The notes beneath the pieces are model-generated. The model was not told the origin of the DNA. It saw nothing but the letters and a program-made list of their open reading frames with translations, and did not search any database. A program made the translations under genes and the position numbers. From positions 16,166,701 through 16,230,700 of the forward strand of contig JAVTVX010000016.1 in NCBI GenBank assembly GCA_033439265.1: a stretch of 64,000 nucleotides of DNA. Direction: 5' to 3'. The stretch comes from Dillenia suffruticosa. Taxonomy: Eukaryota > Streptophyta > Magnoliopsida > Dilleniales > Dilleniaceae. Below, piece after piece: positions 12,090 through 22,381 of the stretch (positions within the stretch are counted from its first letter, which is position 1; every line of letters starts with the position of its first letter).

Positions 12090-12990
12090 TAATAAAATTT
12101 ATATTCGTTGCAAAATATATATTCGTCACAAAATTTGTCCCTGCTCATTGTATTGTAAATTTTGATTTGCGACGAATTTTGCAACGAAAAACATTCGTCG
12201 CATATTTGCGACAAATTATTTTTCGTTGGTAATTTGCGACAAAAAACTTATTCGTTGCAAAAATAGCAACAAATATTGTTTCGTCGCAAAATTTGGGACG
12301 AAATAATATTCGTCACAAAATTTGCGACGAAATAGCATTCGTCGCAAATTATTTTTCGTTGGTAATTTGCGACAAAAAACTTATTCGTTGTAAAATTAGC
12401 AACAAATATTGTTTCGTCGTAAAATTTGGGACGAAATAATATTCGTCGCAAAATTTGCGACGAAATAGCATTCGTCGCAAATTTTGTGACGAAATAATAT
12501 TCGTCGCGAAAGTTGCGACGACTGTTTTTCGTCACAAAATTTGCGTCGAATATTTGTTCGTCGCAAATTTTGCGACGAATTTGGCGACGCAACTCGTTTC
12601 GTCATAAATTTTGCAATAAATTGTTTTTTTGTTGGAAATTTTGTGATGAAATATTTATTCGTCGCAAATTTTGGGACGAAAAATTTATTCGTCGCTAAGT
12701 TTGCGACGAAAATGGTTTCATTGCAGAATTTGCGACGAATATTGTATTGTGGCAGATTTGCGACGAATAAATTTTTCGTCGCAAAATTCTTTGCAAATTT
12801 GTGACGAATTTAGCAACATAGAAATATTTGTTGGAAATTTTTGCGACGAATATTTAATTTTTCATCCCAAAATTTTGCGACAACTTATTAGCAACGAAAA
12901 AATATTTGTTGCAAAATTCGTCGCAAAATTGTTTTGCGACAAATTTTTCTTACAATTTTGTCCCAAATTTTGTCACAAATTTTGTCTTTT
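12090..12990. repeat. 3' subterminal array of CACTA-1
   Basis: Dense gcgacgaa/ttcgtcgc palindromes with A/T spacers fill the last 900 bp of the element, the same class as at the 5' end. A block of about 120 bp is duplicated within it: the word ttcgttggtaatttgcgaca occurs near 12224 and again near 12355. The ORFs read through this block are artefacts of the palindromes. Confidence 0.85.
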
Positions 12991-12998
12991 TTGTAGTG
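12987..12998 (-). repeat. right terminal inverted repeat of CACTA-1
   Basis: TTTTTTGTAGTG ends at 12998 and is followed by CTA, the second copy of the target duplication. The reverse complement matches the left end. Confidence 0.92.
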
Positions 12999-13001
12999 CT
13001 A

Positions 13002-13413
13002 TAGGATTTTAAAGTACTGGATAACTAACTAAAGATAATAGACATTTAAATTTTATTTTCATTCAAAAGTATCCAAATTTCAACATTTAAATTGAGAGAG
13101 GAATTATCTTTGCTCTAGGAAAGTTTATGAAGTCCCCTTTGAAACTAGAAAGCGTAAGTGGATGTATGAATAACCTAATAGAGTCGGTCAATCATAGATG
13201 GGACATGACCATTATTATCAATCCACCAGGACCACCACTTTCATTCACTAAACCCTTATAATGGGCAATTCTTGGATTGAGAAGTCAATGCTTGTCTCTA
13301 TGAAGATCGATATTTAAAATCATCATCTATGAATAACGTGAAGGTAGAAACAATCGGCTTTCTTGATACATTCAGAGATGAGTTGCTTTAATGTGCTCTG
13401 CGTAGCTAATTAG
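13002..13413. other. spacer between CACTA-1 and the receptor-kinase pseudogene
   Basis: Moderately AT-rich with no ORF of note. It would be the promoter region of the pseudogene, but no reliable promoter motif can be assigned. The CACTA insertion lies about 410 bp upstream of the pseudogene's ATG. Confidence 0.4.
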
Positions 13414-16121
13414 ATGAAAACATTTTTACTCTTGTTATGCTTCCTCAGCACCTCAATTCTCCACAAAACTAAGACTAAACCATTAGCCATGGCCATGCAG
13501 CACACAAACAACAGTGATCACGACACATTGCTGGCCTTTAAAATGAGCATTGTTTATGATCCTCTAGGGGTGAAAAGCTCTTGGAATAATTCTATGCACT
13601 TCTGCAAGTGGGAGGGTGTGACATGCTCCCGCCGACGTGGAAGGGTCACTGTTTTGAATTTGACTTCAAGTGGTTTCGGTGGTTTGTTGCCTCCTTGTGT
13701 AGGGAACTTAAGCTTCCTTATGCTACTCGACCTGCACCACAATAGTTTCCACGGCCAGATCCCTCCAGAACTTGGTAATTTGCGCAGGCTGAACAATTTG
13801 GTTCTAAGTTACAATTCCTTTGAAGGGAACATCCCTGTCACTCTATGTCATTGCACCAAACTATTATGGCTATGAATATCCAATAACAAGTTAATAGGCG
13901 AAATTCCAAAGGAGCTGGGTCAGTTGCGAAAACTCACTTGCCTCAGTTTCCTTGCAAACAATTTAACAGGAGGAATAAGTTCATTATTTGGAAACCTCAC
14001 ATCACTCCAAGTCTTATCTCTGGAAGAAAACAAGTTGGGAGGGACAATTCCAGAGGCTTTTGGTCATCTACAAAATTTAAAAGCTCTTTCATTCGGTTAC
14101 AATGAGCTTCATGGTATGATCCCTACATCCATATATAACTTATCTTCTATTACTAATTTTTTCATTCAACAAAATCATTTTCACGGCACACTTCCCTCCA
14201 ACATTGGCCTTACACTTCCCAAACTTGAAGGGTTTCTAATCGATGGGAACCACTTCAGTGCTCCTCTTCTGATTTCATTATCTAATGCAACTCATCTCAA
14301 GGATCTTGAATTGGGATATTGCAATTCTATCGGAGAAATTTTGGTTAATTTTGGAGGCCTACAAAATTTGAGGACAGTTACTATTGCCTTTACTGGCTTA
14401 GGAGGTGAGTCCAGTGGCATGAACGTCATCAAATCTCTTTCAAATTGTACCAAGTTGGAAGTGTTAGAGCTATGAGCCAACGAACAAGCTGGGTGCCAAA
14501 AGAAATCGGCAATCTCTCCTCTATGTTGACTTATTTAAGCCGTGCAGGATATGAAATATCCGGATTTATCCCTCCAGAGATAGGTAACCTTGTTAACCTT
14601 AGTTTGTTGTCTTTGCAAAGTAATAATATGGTTGAGGCAATACCCAAAGAGATTGGTAAGCTTCAGAGTTTACAATATTTGGCTCTCGACTCCAACAAAC
14701 TTTCTAGGAAGATTCCAGCTTCTATAGGAAACTTGTCATCACTTAGCGAACTCTATTTATCCAACAGCACATTACAAGGAAATATACCACCAGAGTTGGG
14801 TAACTGTGGAGATTTGATCCTAATGGATCTTTCCTAGAATAATCTTAGTGGATCCATACCAAAACAAATATTTGGTATTCCGGCACTATCAATTGGTTTA
14901 GAGTTGTCTGGAAACCAATTTGTTGGCACCCTACCCTCTGAGATTGGTAATCTGGTCCACTTGGCTGCGTTGGATTTATCAAAGAATCATTTATCAGGTG
15001 AGCTTCCGAGCACCTTGTGTAGTTGCACAAGCCTTGTAGATTTATACTTATCAGAGAACTTATTCAATGGATCCATTCCTGAGTCATTATGTTCATTGAG
15101 AGGCGTACAGAACCTCGACCTTTCTCATAACAATCTATCTAGTCACATTCCAAAATTTTAGGAACCATTTCTCTTAAACAGTCTAAATTTATCTTTCAAT
15201 AATTTTGAAGGCGAGGTTCCAATGAAGGGTGTTTTCCTAAACGCAAGTGCAGTAGGGTTGGAAATTATAGGCTCTGCGGTGGAATAAGCGAACTACATCT
15301 GCCTAAATGTAACATCACCAATGGTTCAGTGAAAAGAAAGGTATTGCATGGTCACACGGTGATAATATTGATTGGAGGTGCAATATTCATTGCATTTGTG
15401 GTGTCATCTTTCCTGCTTTGTCAATATAGAAGACGAGAAAAGCTAAAAAAGCAACCATTATCTATGGCACCTTTAGGCGAAAGTCTTTTGCAAGTGTCAT
15501 ATGGAAGTCTCCTGAAGGCAACAAATGGCTTCTCCTGGAAAATATGGTTGGTGGGGGAAGTTTTGGCACTGTATACAGAGGAATACTCGGGGAATCTAGT
15601 ACTCCTGTCGCAATCAAAGTCTTCAACCTTCAATGCCATGGAGCTTTCAAGAGTTTCCTACCTGAATGTGATGCCATGAGAAATATTAGGCAACGAGATC
15701 TTGTAAAGATCATAACTGCTTGTTCAAGCATTGATTTGCGGGGGAATGATTTCAAATCGAACAGAGTATGGTCTAGGAAGTGAGATCACTGACAGTGGGG
15801 GACATTTACAGCTATGGGATCTTATTGTTGGAGATGATCACAGCCCGACCCACTGACACCCCATTTTCTGATGATCGTAATCTTCACAAATACGTTATAA
15901 TGGCATTGCCAAACCGGATCATAGATGTTGTGGATCCTATCCTGGTGCATAGCACTAGCAATGGCTGCAAAATGGAGTGCGTGGCCTCCTTAATCAAGAT
16001 TGGAATCAGTTGCTCGATTGAGTCCCCTCTTGAAAGAATGACCATCAGCAATGTTCTGAAAGAGTTGCATTTTGTCCGGGACATGCTTCTTCAAGATACA
16101 AGGTTTACACATCTACAATAA
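13414..16121 (+). pseudogene. LRR receptor-like kinase (LRR-XII, Xa21/EFR-like) pseudogene
   Basis: The family comprises plasma-membrane receptors with an extracellular leucine-rich-repeat domain and a cytosolic Ser/Thr kinase, several of them immune receptors. From ATG 13414 there is a hydrophobic signal-like start, then an LRRNT segment (DTLLAFKMSIVYDP, WEGVTC), about 20 LRRs of the LxxLxLxxNxLxGxIP type, a membrane segment (VIILIGGAIFIAFVVSSFLL, near 15358-15417), a juxtamembrane region, the kinase N-lobe with its glycine loop (VGGGSFGTVY) and the AIK lysine, and the C-lobe end (GDIYSYGILLLEMITARPTD). Stops lie at 13873, 14473, 14835 and 15159. Frameshifts occur near 14480, 15260, 15540 and 15800. 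Between about 15750 and 15765 the sequence jumps from N-lobe to subdomain IX, so the HRD and DFG segments are deleted. It cannot be an active kinase. Confidence 0.93.
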
Positions 16122-17239
16122 GGTAAAAAAGAAGGATAAATTTCTCTCTACTTTCTTTTCAGATTCAAGTAACCATTTTCAGTTGCTTGCAGTTTGTCAC
16201 CTACTTGCCTAATTAGGTTCTCCCTTTGGGAGGAGTTCATGCGGTTGGATCACTGCTTCCCGTTGCGAACTTTAGTACGGCTGGGGGTGTTCTTTAGGTT
16301 GGCTCTAGGTTTTTTTAGACTGGTGTATCGTGGTTGCTTCAAAACCAAAGGTTGGCGTCCCATGTTTTCGACATATAATTATGTATTGGTTGCTTTGCCC
16401 TGTTTTTTAGCATATTTTCTTTGCTTCTTGCACATGTATTAAATATGAATCACAAATACCTTTTTTGTTTTTGTTTTTATTTTTCTTTAACTATTTTACC
16501 TTTGAAATAACAAACAGCAGGGCAAGCCCATATGCATACATATATAGATGTTTGGAAATGTGTTCATTTCGAATCACAATTTAAAATGCGTATTCTAAAT
16601 TTTATATATACACATATGCATACATATATAAATGTATGGAAATGTGTTAATGGTGACTAGGTGGGAACTCTCCCTTGCCAAGAAATTTACCTAACCTTAG
16701 TACTAGTAGAATTTTTGAATTTAACTATTATTAAATTATTTAAATCCAAAATTTAACTATTATTAAATTTTAGATCCAAATCAATTGGTGGTTCTGGAAA
16801 CCCTTGGGTTTGGTGCTAGGATCACATCATAGTAACGGTCAAGATAAAATAACTACAACCTCTTTTATCATTCCCTTTTCCTTTATGTCTGCAATTCTTG
16901 GAGTTATCTCATGTAATTTCATACCTCAGGTTGCATTAATTTTATCCCTATATCTCTTTTCTTTTTTACTTTCACTTTTTTATTTTATTTTTATTTTTAT
17001 TTTTTACTTCTTTTCATTGCTTGCGTGTGCACATGGATTGGTCACTGTAACTGGAAAGATTTAAACCATGGCAAATCCACTCGTCTGCATGTCCATTATC
17101 AATTTTACTTGCGTTATCAAAATTGTATCAAAGTATGATTTCAATCGCTATAACATATGAAGCATGAATATAAAGAGGGGAAAGCAAACAAGACAGCAAA
17201 ATGCATAAAAAAAAAAGACAAACATATTATACTACCATT
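16122..17239. other. AT-rich spacer, no gene seen
   Basis: Downstream flank of the receptor-kinase pseudogene. A short near-repeat (gcatacatatata) occurs near 16532 and 16617. ORFs at 16194-16442 and 16804-17064 are short and low complexity. The second looks membrane-like only because of a TTTTAT-rich tract. Confidence 0.45.
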
Positions 17240-18307
17240 TTTTTTATCGTAATACTACCGAAGGGCAAAACTAACTTCTAAAACTTCATACTTGTGATGT
17301 TATGCTTTACACCCCACTAGAAGGAGAGATTACTTATGAAATCCCAGTGGGACTGTCTGTCCTAGTCTAGCGAAGACGTCAGCACTCTATGGATAAACAT
17401 CACTTGATAGAGCGAAGATTGATGGATAAGTTGTTGGCATTCCTAGATGACATGGAATTCAAGATTAGAGAGAGCCATCTTAGATGATAGTGCTTCAAGA
17501 AGCTCACTAGAATTGATCTCCAAAACAGCTGGGAAGAGTTTGGTACAAATCAAGAGGTTAAGGCCCTCATAGACATCACTTGGCTCTGCGGTAAAAGCAT
17601 CTACCCATCCCAAGTGTAACTAGAAGCAGCTATGATGACATCTTATGGGGAAAAGCAAAGTGCTCAAAGAGGCATCTACTTCGAGTTTTCCAAATTGCCC
17701 AGAGTGCATACACAAAGCAGACTGACCATAGAAAACCCATATGAAAAGCAGGAGATCGACAGTTATGTTCCAGCCACTCATTCATAGGTGAGTTCCCCAA
17801 CATCAGATGAGAAATAGGGAGAGAACGAAAGCAAAATCGAAGTCCAAATCTAATGCACTTTTGAACAATCTCGAAAAAAATGAGCACGAGTTTACAGAAG
17901 CTCCCAGCAAAGGGGACACAAAGGATCATCGGTGAGGCCCCGACTGCATCATAAATTGTTGGTCATCAAAGTGCCGTGGATGAAGAAGCACACCAGAACT
18001 TTTTACCTGTTCTTAACACTTCAACCTCCAAATTCATCTCAAAGAAATAGATGAAACAAAGTCTAACACTCCTAATTGAATAAACGTGGTATAAGACAAT
18101 CTTATTGAGAAGATCTTAATGAATCTCCTATCCAACCGACTAAGTTTTGGGCCTCAGAATCACGGGAAATCAGCACGGCCCTCACCTCCTCTACCAAGGC
18201 CGAGAGGATGATAGCAAGGCCTGAAATGTCCCCTGCCATGACTAACCAAAACTAGTACAGATAGAACCAAAGCATCCCTCGAGGTCCTCTAATACAATGG
18301 GCCTGTA
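17240..18307 (-). mobile_element. LINE (L1-type) 3' portion: zf-RVT and RNase H-like remnants
   Basis: Read on the minus strand, 17630-18000 encodes a degenerate zf-RVT region (NEWLEHNCRSPAFHMGFLWS, then VYALWAIWKTRSRCLFEHFA), typical of the segment after reverse transcriptase in plant L1-type LINEs. Further downstream, about 17440-17640, an RNase H-like stretch (DVYEGLNLL, AVLEINSSELLEAL) is recognisable. Frames are broken by many stops. A T-run near 17240 may be the remains of the poly(A) tail. The plus-strand right edge is the CTGTA target site of the solo LTR, and the rest of the LINE resumes at 29708. Confidence 0.75.
18303..18307. repeat. target-site duplication CTGTA (left copy) of the solo LTR
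   Basis: CTGTA directly precedes the LTR end TGTCACG at 18308. The matching copy is at 29708-29712, after the other LTR end TGTTACA. Confidence 0.88.
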
Positions 18308-19168
18308 TGTCACGTCCCGAACAGGGATCCTGAACAGCCGCCCGTTCCTTGGATGTCGACTTTATTTTTACAAAAAATCGGATAGAACCTCCCCATAAAT
18401 CGGAGATCTCCCATATACAATTTCACCTGTATATCAATATTCATCCTATAAAATAAACAAATGGCCATCCTGGTCTCTCCAAAATCAACCAATCCCACAA
18501 CCAATATCCAGAATAATGCGGGCTATAACAACGAATTTCCACAGTCCTAACCACAGACCTCTACTGTCATGCCCCCGTCAAAGGCATGGACAGCCGCCAG
18601 TCGCCCCTCCTGTGATTTAGAGGAGGCACCGAGCGATCTTAGAGTACACTCTAAGACATGGCACATTCCCAAGTACTTACACAATGAACCAGAAATGGCT
18701 CAATGCAATGTTATGCAATGACATGTCCATATTTATACAGTCATCCCAGAATTATACAATGGTCGTCTATCGACCTTATAATACATATACATCACCAATA
18801 CAATTGCTAACTCACGAAATTGTAGCGGAAATATACAATAACTCCTCAGATCCAGATCAAATCTCCCAATGATACTGAGTGTCCTAAAAGCAACGCACCT
18901 TGCCAAATACTATCTCTGAAACAAGAAGGGAAATGAGGGGTGAGTACTCGGGAAAAAATACTCAGCGAGTGAGTGGGTCAATGCAATCGTCAAATATGGA
19001 GTGTGAAACTGGAGTGTCAAAACATAAGTATACAAATCATATTTCAAATCATCATGCTTTTCATTTCAACAATATGTCATTTGCACGCATTATCAAGTCA
19101 AATATGCATCCAAAGCACTGTCATTAAAATCATAGAGCTGCCAGCCAAAAATGTCCTGGCAGAGGTCT
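18308..19168 (-). mobile_element. solo LTR, minus orientation, 3' portion
   Basis: The reverse complement of this segment parallels the last third of the 19169-27780 element's LTR: the actcrcccctcatttcc stretch, ggcatgacagtagaggtctg, ggatggycaattt, gaaattgtayatggga, cgggcggctgttca and a final cgggacgtgaca. It is divergent, so it is a sister family rather than the same copy. It ends at 18308 against CTGTA. At its inner edge the younger LTR element inserted at GGTCT (19164-19168), and the rest of this LTR continues at 27786-29707. Joined length is about 2.78 kb. Confidence 0.88.
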
Positions 19169-19180
19169 TGTAACACCAAG

Positions 19181-19222
<42 letters not shown>

Positions 19223-19224
19223 GA

Positions 19225-19255
19225 GACGCAGCGTTTTGGGACAAAACGCTGCGTC
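19225..19255 (+). promoter_or_regulatory. hairpin at the LTR start (5' LTR copy)
   Basis: A 13-bp perfect stem, gacgcagcgtttt with aaaacgctgcgtc, closes a 5-nt loop GGGAC. It sits directly after the A-tract and about 55 bp inside the LTR. The identical hairpin occurs at 24978-25008 in the 3' LTR. A differently sequenced but similarly shaped hairpin lies at the same place in the solo LTR. Function unknown. Confidence 0.75.
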
Positions 19256-20760
19256 CCCAATTGGGGATTAGGGTTAAAACCCTAACCCCCTTTCTCTCTC
19301 TCTCTCTCTCCCTCTCTTTCTCTCTCCCCGACGTTCCCTCTCCCGCGGCCGTTCGGCTTCCTCCGCCACAGCCACCGCCGCCATCCTTCTCCTTCTCCTT
19401 CTCCTTCTTCTTCTTCTTCTTCTCCTCCTTCTTCCCTCGCAGTTTCTCTCTCTACCTCACTCCGTCTTCTCTCCCTCTCGCGATCTCCCACGATCGCTCT
19501 CTCCGCCTCGCCGCACACCGCCACGAGCCTCCGCGAGCATCTTCTTCCGCCATAGCGCGCGACTGCAGTGCCTTCTGCAGCGCGATCCCCCAGCGCACAG
19601 CGCGAGCGCAGGAGCGCAGGCTCGCGAGCGCAGGCGCGCGAGCGCAGGAGCGCAGGAGCGCGCGAGCGCAGGAGCGCGCGAGCGCAGGCGCGCGAGCAGG
19701 CGCGCGAGCAGGCGCGTGAGCAGAGCGCGCGAGCAGGCGCGCGACGCGCGAGCAGAGCGCGCGAGCAGAGTGACCGAGCGAGCAGGGCGCACGAGCAGAG
19801 CGTGCAAGCGCGCAGGGGCACGCAGCAGCGCGCGAGCGCGCACGAGCCAGCGCAGCGCACGGGCGCGTGCCAGCACACGGGCGAGCACCAGCCGGCGAGC
19901 CACTGTCAGCCCGCAGGCCCATCAGCTGCAGGCCCACCGGCCCATCGGCCCGCCAGCCCGCTGGCCCGCAGACCAGCGAGCCCGCTAGCTGTGTCCCACG
20001 AGCCCAGTCCGGCCCGTGGCCCACGAGCCCGCGACGGCCCGTGACGGCCCGTGACGGTCCGTGAGTTCGTGACAGCCCACGAACCTCCACGCAGGTAAAT
20101 AACTTAGGGTTTTGTTTCGGATCTATGTGTTTAGATCTAACAAATGAACCTTGTTTTGATAGGAAACCCTACAGACTTTGGAGTGATCGAAACGACTTTC
20201 GGACGAGACTCGACGCTTCGAGAAAACCCTAGGTGAGGAGATTTCGACTCTAATTGATAAATTGGACGAATCTAGGATTGAATTTAAGATGAAAGGTTTT
20301 GTATATGCTTAGAGTGTAAGTGGAATGCGAATAGAATACAAATTATGAAATGAGTATATATGAATTGAAGGTTAAGTATAGAATGTTACAGAAATTTGAT
20401 GATCTGATTTAGGTTGATCTTTTGGGGACTCGAGCGGTCAGATCCGATTTGGCTTGTCAGTAGGGAGTGACTTCCCTCCCGTAGAACTGTGAGTGGGACT
20501 TTGACATTCGCTATTGATTGAAAACCATGTTTCAAAAATATCTTTTAAATGACATGTTTCTGCAAAATGTATGATTGTTATGACTTTCCAATATTTGATG
20601 AAATATTTTGTGACCTTTGGAGTGTCTTAACTGGTGACTTTATTGATATGCATCCATGAGTTTTGATAAACATATATTGTGCCATATTTTCGACATATTG
20701 ATATGTTTTAATGCTTCCACTGCATTGGCACATGGTTTTCAATGGATTTATTTACACATT

Positions 20761-20948
20761 TGGGCTGTATGCCCGGCCGACTTTATGATATTATGATTTG
20801 GGCTGTATGCCCGGCTGACTTTATGATATTATGCATTGGGCTGTATGCCCGGCTGACGTTATGATATTATGCATGGGGCTATATGCCCGGCTGATATGGT
20901 GATGGGATGCATGGGGCTACGTGCCCGGCTGATATGATATTGTGATCC
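20761..20948 (+). repeat. five 38-bp tandem repeats in the 5' LTR
   Basis: Units start at 20761, 20799, 20837, 20875 and 20913 with the core tgggctgtatgcccggctga and an AT-rich tail tttatgatattatgcat. The first three are nearly identical; the last two have diverged. The same block is at 26481-26668 in the 3' LTR, and at 31585 and 36689 in the later tandem copies. An apparent minus-strand ORF that starts in it is not a gene. Confidence 0.85.
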
Positions 20949-22068
20949 GTAGCTACGAAGGACATCTGGTAGAGGCACCCCTTGTGTCCGGATACGCTTC
21001 GGCCGGAGGTATCCGCCAGATTGTCGTGTGTATGGGTGTCCCAGGTTGACCCTCATCGGAGAGGACGTTGAGTACGGCTCCGTCTAGCACCAGGCGGGGG
21101 CACTATACACGGCTGACTAGTTATATGTACATTATTATTATTTACAGGCTAGTTGGGGTAGTCTGTGGCCAACATTGGGGCAGAGAGCCATTCTTTAATA
21201 CTTGCATTTGGAAAAAAACCCCAATGCGCCGTCCTTGGTCGAGGTAGACCATTGCCGGGAATATTTCATTGGCCGGCTCTTCATGACATTGATGTAAAAT
21301 TTTGGGATGCATATCTTGCTTTCTGATGTGTGCGTATTATATATGATTTTGAAATAACATGATCGGTTTGCACAGTGGATATTTCCTTATCTTATGCTTT
21401 GACACTCCAAATTCACCTCGATATTGATAGTATGGTGTCAATCCCCTCACTTACTGAGTATCCTCCCATAGATACTCATCCCTCACTTTCTTTCCCACAG
21501 GATTAGTGTTGGATCGAGGAGATACCACTGGGATTGGGTATGGATATTTTCCATCTCTTCCGCTATGATGATTGGTGATATTATTATATATTGGAGATTT
21601 TAGATTGACCAATGTATTTATATAAATTTTCTGGGATGACTGTATAATTGATGGATATTTATTTTTGAAACTTTCGTGTTGATTATTTCATTGCATTGAG
21701 GCATTTGTAAATATTTAAAAATAACTTGGGAATTTATTTTATATATGCGTAGAATTTAAGTCCGCTCGGTGTGGCGGCTGCTCATGCTCTAGTTGGGCAT
21801 GACAGTAGAGGTCTGTTGCTAGGACTGCTATGAACTTTATAGCCTTGCGTTGTTCTGGATGTTGGCTGGGATATCTGTTGATTTTGGAGAGGCCGGGATG
21901 GTCAATTTTTTTATTTTTATAGGATGAATGTCATATACAGGTGAAATTGTACATGGGAAACCTCCGATTTATGGGGAGGTTCTGCCCGATTTTCTGTAAA
22001 AATACAGCCGGCATCCAGGGACAACGGGCGGCTGTTCACGATCCCGGTTCGGGGCGTGACAGTTCGGT

Positions 22069-22080
22069 TGGTATCAGAGC
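22069..22080 (+). promoter_or_regulatory. primer-binding site, initiator tRNA-Met
   Basis: TGGTATCAGAGC lies 7 nt after the end of the 5' LTR. This is the usual complement of the 3' end of plant initiator tRNA-Met, used to prime minus-strand DNA synthesis in many plant Ty3/gypsy and Ty1/copia elements. Confidence 0.93.
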
Positions 22081-22226
22081 CCTTGGTTTAGAGCTATGTT
22101 TTATAAAATGATTTGAAAACATTCCCAAGTAACTTGATTTTAAAAGTCCTCAATGCATTGGAAGTTTCACGCAGTCATTTAAGATCCCATACATGGTTTT
22201 CGACATACGAGTTATTCATTTTAGGG

Positions 22227-22251
22227 GGTTAGATACGATTAGTATCTAACC
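22227..22251 (+). promoter_or_regulatory. leader stem-loop 1
   Basis: A perfect 10-bp stem ggttagatac/gtatctaacc with loop gatta, preceded by cattttaggggg. It lies between the primer-binding site and gag, where packaging and dimerisation signals of LTR retroelements usually sit. Role inferred from position only. Confidence 0.65.
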
Positions 22252-22294
22252 TAATTGATTAAATTCTGAGGTCCAAAACTTCATTCATTTTAGG

Positions 22295-22318
22295 GGGTTA
22301 GTTACGAATAACTAGCCC
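22295..22318 (+). promoter_or_regulatory. leader stem-loop 2
   Basis: A 10-bp stem gggttagtta/taactagccc with one G-T pair and loop cgaa, preceded by the same cattttaggggg word as stem-loop 1 and about 68 bp downstream of it. The stem arms differ from those of loop 1 but keep pairing. Confidence 0.62.
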
Positions 22319-22381
22319 TAATTTTTAAATCATGTCAAACTCTAGAATTATATCTAATGAAAGTTCTCTCCTTGCAGAATT

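Larger units (their letters stand above)
2421..12998 (+). mobile_element. CACTA-1: complete CACTA (En/Spm-type) DNA transposon
   Basis: The left end starts CACTACAAAAAAA and the right end finishes TTTTTTGTAGTG, a terminal inverted repeat of about 12 bp with the family's diagnostic CACTA. The flanking trinucleotide CTA is present on both sides (2418-2420 and 12999-13001), the 3-bp target duplication made by this superfamily. Inside are terminal palindrome arrays, a TNP2-type transposase and a TNPA-like second gene, both on the plus strand in the usual order. The length of about 10.6 kb is normal for an autonomous CACTA element. Both genes carry stops and frameshifts, so this copy is inferred to be non-autonomous, although the ends appear usable by proteins supplied in trans. 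Confidence 0.94.
19169..22061 (+). repeat. 5' LTR (2893 bp)
   Basis: Begins TGTAACACCAAGCT followed by an A-run of about 38, and ends GGGGCGTGACA just before the primer-binding site. In order it holds the A-tract, a 13-bp-stem hairpin, a telo-box inverted repeat, a CT tract, a GC-rich block of gcgcgagcag-type repeats (about 19560-20090), an intron-like stretch (cag|gtaaat near 20094 to tgatag|gaaacc near 20162), AT-rich DNA and five 38-bp tandem repeats. ORFs of up to about 210 codons in the GC-rich block exist in five frames and are composition artefacts. Confidence 0.95.

Noticed and set aside
16804..17064. Membrane-protein-like 86-codon ORF
   Set aside because: The hydrophobic run is a translation of a TTTTAT-rich tract. 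No homologous pattern or upstream signals.
19268..19285. Interstitial telomere sequence
   Set aside because: Only two half-motifs facing each other, no TTTAGGG array; better described as a telo-box inverted repeat.
19282..20090. Several ORFs of 130 to 210 codons on both strands in the GC-rich LTR block, repeated at 25035-25810
   Set aside because: Open frames in almost every phase come from GC-rich tandem repeats. Products are Arg/Ala/Cys low complexity, and the lengths differ between the two LTRs.
20761..20948. CRISPR-like appearance of regularly spaced repeats
   Set aside because: The repeats are directly adjacent 38-bp tandem units without unique spacers, inside a plant LTR.
20859..21056. 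Minus-strand 65-codon ORF recurring at 26579, 31683 and 36787
   Set aside because: It recurs only because the LTR segment is duplicated. It overlaps the 38-bp repeats and has no domain.
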